This document shows, piece after piece, positions 44,876 to 46,853 of a stretch of DNA of 46,853 nt (its first letter is position 1; the number at the start of each line of letters is the position of its first letter). This DNA comes from Candidatus Poribacteria bacterium. Its GTDB lineage: Bacteria > Abyssobacteria > SURF-5. Below the pieces are notes generated by a model. The model saw only the letters and a list, made by a program, of their open reading frames with translations, had not been told where the DNA came from and searched no databases. The DNA lies in NCBI GenBank assembly GCA_016215705.1, contig JACRIR010000085.1:1-46853 (forward strand). The letters are read 5' to 3'. The translations under genes were made by a program, and so were the position numbers.

Positions 44876-45215
44876 TAATGCGTTTCCTAAATAACATGCA
44901 TTAATTCGGTAACGTTCCCCCCCTTTGCAAAGGGGGGAAGGGGGGATTTAGAAACCTTTGTCTCCCAAGGACTTCTTAAATCCCCTTTGTCCCATTCTTT
45001 CAAAGGGGAACATTGCAACAAGACTTAGGAAGCGCTCTACTGGAAGCACAATCCCCGGATTCCATTGCGCCGGCTTCGGGCGGCATTCCGGCGATAAACA
45101 TCATTCTAATCGCAGCGAAGGATGACGTTTAGGCCGGGTTGGCTGCAAAGGCAGATATCGGCGCCGAGTTCCCCATTGCAACAGTATTTGGGAAGCTCAT
45201 TACAGACATTGCCCT
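44876..45215. other. 340-bp intergenic region with family A repeats
   Basis: 44916-44953 is a clear family A copy (CCCCCCCTTTGC-AAAGGGGGG and GGGGGGATT). 44978-45010 is a shorter relative (AAATCCCCTTTG ... CAAAGGGGAA). 45095-45125 resembles family C (CATTCTAATCGCAGCGAAGGATGACG). The rest shows no gene. The repeats lie between convergent genes and could end transcription from both sides. Confidence 0.6.
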
Positions 45216-45836
45216 CTATTTGTTTGCGTGCTCTGCGCAGGGGATACAGAAATTCCTCCCATCGAGCGTCTTTATGCGTGTTTCCATTACATGCTCGCCG
45301 CAGTGGTCGCAGACAACACTGGGGCGTATACGCGCCGGGGCCGGCGGTTCTTCTGTCAGCGGCAGCCAATCAAGAAGCTCATCAATCTTGCACGTGAGAA
45401 TCTTGTGGATCAATCGTTGCCGCAGGCCGTCGTATTCTGCGCGTTCCGCCTCGGTGGCGCACCGCTCAAAGTGAATCTTTGATTTCAGTTGTTCCATACG
45501 GGCGCCATCATCGCCTGAGAGGGACGGGAAGTCACGGTAGCGGAGGCGAATCCCCTTCCCTTTGTCCCGTGAGAAGAAGCTGAACCCGCCCTTCCCGTAG
45601 TCCTTGAATATGAGATTGCCTTTGCCGAAAGTACAACTTGTGACCACCTGTATCGCGTCGACCGCACATGTGTCGTTCTCGACAACTGCGACCAACTCTT
45701 CGTCGCGCGGGCGCTCGACACCGAGCAACTGCATCGCGGTTGTTCCCACGCGGTATCCGATTGCAAGACCCGGACACACATGGCCGTGAAACTGTGCGGC
45801 ATCCTCAAAGCTGGGGAAAAGACCCCGGATGTTCAT
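45216..45836 (-). CDS. FmdE-family protein with C-terminal zinc ribbon
   Basis: 206 residues from the ATG with GGAGG 8-10 nt upstream (a GTG at 45845 is too close to it). The FmdE domain shows FHGHVCPGLAIGYRVG, ELVAVVENDTCAVDAIQVVTSCTFGKGNLIFKDYGK: the HGHxCPG and ENDxC...C residues are the family's metal or cofactor ligands. The C-terminal CDHCGE ... CIPCAE is a zinc ribbon. FmdE was named from the formylmethanofuran dehydrogenase operon, but bacterial members usually occur alone, and their biochemical role is unclear. No molybdenum or tungsten enzyme gene is next to it. Confidence 0.9.
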   Translation of the reverse strand: MNIRGLFPSFEDAAQFHGHVCPGLAIGYRVGTTAMQLLGVERPRDEELVAVVENDTCAVDAIQVVTSCTFGKGNLIFKDYGKGGFSFFSRDKGKGIRLRYRDFPSLSGDDGARMEQLKSKIHFERCATEAERAEYDGLRQRLIHKILTCKIDELLDWLPLTEEPPAPARIRPSVVCDHCGEHVMETRIKTLDGRNFCIPCAEHANK

Positions 45837-45923
45837 TGTGACCACCTCCGTTGTGTTTCTATAAATATATCACACTTCCCCCATTCTTATTCCTGGATTC
45901 TGCATTAACAACCGCCGGTCGTT

Positions 45924-45952
45924 TTGAGAAACCGGGAGAATAGTGCTATAAT
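45924..45952 (+). promoter_or_regulatory. promoter of the acyl-CoA synthetase subunit gene
   Basis: TTGAGA (45924-45929), 17 bp, TATAAT (45947-45952) with a TGC extension. The leader is about 107 nt and starts with CCGCACGTGCGCGG, then CCACCGCGTGG further on, which could pair. Confidence 0.65.
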
Positions 45953-46065
45953 GTGCCCGCACGTGCGCGGGAGGTGTAATAACCCCGAAGCAGGAATAGC
46001 CACCGCGTGGAACTTCATGTACCCTTTCAGGAATTGAAGAGAAAACGACAAGGAGCAGTTGGTCA

Positions 46066-46737
46066 ATGGAAACCATTACACAAGCCCTGAAGGCAGGACA
46101 GCGAACGCTCTCGGAGTATCAGTCGAAACAAGTCTTGAGCGCATACGGTATCCCGGTGACACGGGAATTTCTGGCCAGGAACAAAGGCGAGGCAGCCGAC
46201 TTTGCAAAGAAACTGGGTTACCCGGTCGTATTGAAAGGATGCTCGCCTGCGTTATCTCACAAGACCGAACGGCAACTTGTCGCCCTTAAACTGCGCGACG
46301 AGAAAGAAGTGGCAGAAGCGTTTGAGGCGATAACCGAGCGCGCCGGTGAGCCGATGGACGGAATCCTCGTGCAGGAAATGATACCGGGCAGCCGCGAACT
46401 GGTTGTCGGTCTCACGAGAGACGAGCAATTTGGCCCGTGCGCCATGCTCGGCCTTGGCGGAATCTTCGTCGAAGTCCTGAAACAGGTCACCTTTCGAATC
46501 GCTCCCCTCGAGAAGCGCGATGCTTTCGACATGATGGATGAGCTGCCAGGGAAGAAAATCCTCGAGGCCTTCAGAGGCGAGCCCCCAGTCGACCGGGATG
46601 CCCTTGCCCAAATCTTGATTGCCGTCGGGAATATCGGCCTCGAGAACGATGCAGTCAAGGAAATCGATATCAATCCTCTCATCATCTCGGGCACAAAGCC
46701 GGTCGCCGTGGACGCCCTGGTAGTGCTGGGAAAGTAA
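46066..46737 (+). CDS. ADP-forming acyl-CoA synthetase beta subunit (ATP-grasp)
   Basis: 223 residues. It has the ATP-grasp layout of AcdB/Pat beta subunits: LSEYQSKQVLSAYGIPVTREFLARN, GYPVVLKGCSPALSHKTERQ, GILVQEMIPGSRELVVGLTRDEQFGPCAMLGLGGIFVEVL and KEIDINPLIISGTKPVAVDALVVLG. The beta subunit carries the nucleotide site and hands phosphate to the alpha subunit's His, making ATP from acetyl- or acyl-CoA. The alpha subunit is not seen in the 116 bp left in the window. AAGGAG precedes the ATG by about 10 nt. Confidence 0.92.
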   Translation: METITQALKAGQRTLSEYQSKQVLSAYGIPVTREFLARNKGEAADFAKKLGYPVVLKGCSPALSHKTERQLVALKLRDEKEVAEAFEAITERAGEPMDGILVQEMIPGSRELVVGLTRDEQFGPCAMLGLGGIFVEVLKQVTFRIAPLEKRDAFDMMDELPGKKILEAFRGEPPVDRDALAQILIAVGNIGLENDAVKEIDINPLIISGTKPVAVDALVVLGK

Positions 46738-46828
46738 GACCTGTCCGCACGGATTACTTCTGTGGCGCCCTCGAGAATCTGGCCGGGTTTTGTAGGGTGA
46801 TTAGCGAAAATCGGGGAGTAGAAAATCG

Positions 46829-46853
46829 GGGACACGATGCGGCATCGTGTCCC
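46829..46853. repeat. family E palindrome at the window end
   Basis: GGGACACGATGC, one base, GCATCGTGTCCC: a perfect 12-bp inverted repeat that may continue past the edge. It lies about 90 bp after the ATP-grasp gene and could serve as terminator. A relative is at 32053-32087. Confidence 0.7.

Overview
The window comes from a Gram-negative, probably anaerobic and uncultivated bacterium of roughly 55% GC. The Gram-negative call rests on a TonB-dependent receptor, an RND efflux pair and several signal peptides. The anaerobic call is an inference from a corrinoid/ferredoxin pair of the HgcA/HgcB mercury-methylation type, an FmdE-family protein, an ADP-forming acyl-CoA synthetase beta subunit and a hydrogenase maturation protease. 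No rRNA or phylogenetic marker allows a firm phylum call. Intergenic DNA is crowded with short palindromic dispersed repeats of several families. One family also sits in frame inside protein-coding genes.

Layout. 1-2719 (minus): two secreted or surface proteins, one with a cohesin-like domain and a C-terminal membrane anchor, the other with fibronectin-III-like repeats and cut by the window edge. 3216-7846: recD2 (minus) and a YfhO-type membrane protein (plus), divergent from back-to-back promoters. 7867-12470 (minus): a TPR membrane protein, a TonB-dependent receptor and a periplasmic ABC-type binding protein. 12652-17427: a GH116 glycosidase and an overlapping MFS transporter, convergent with an alpha/beta hydrolase. 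17563-17725: tRNA-Met with its own promoter and terminator. 17918-25441: RND efflux adaptor and pump, then a single-chain restriction-modification enzyme. 25494-27787 (minus): a polar amino-acid ABC importer with fused binding protein and permease. 28201-33545: hydrogenase maturation protease, gatB, rsfS, a TIM-barrel isomerase-like protein, a family-4 uracil-DNA glycosylase and a flavin-binding PPOX-like protein.

34104-36849 is the centre of interest. A strong promoter and a palindromic operator precede a cysteine-rich ArsR-type regulator. This is followed by a 528-residue protein in which a SAM-dependent methyltransferase is fused to a complete HgcA (corrinoid domain plus five membrane helices). 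After a 380-bp nest of dispersed repeats comes the two-cluster ferredoxin HgcB. The HgcA signature reads NVWCAAGEG rather than the usual NVWCAAGKG, and HgcB lacks a C-terminal cysteine pair. By analogy with known HgcAB, the ferredoxin would reduce the corrinoid cobalt and the membrane protein would pass a methyl group to its acceptor. The fused methyltransferase suggests SAM as the methyl source.

37106-46853: CYTH protein and GNAT acetyltransferase (coupled), a B12-binding radical SAM protein, an ADP-ribosylglycohydrolase and a penicillin-acylase-family protein (both minus), a lone response-regulator receiver, a cupin, an FmdE-family protein and an ATP-grasp acyl-CoA synthetase subunit. Many calls rest on motif recognition from memory; no database search was run.
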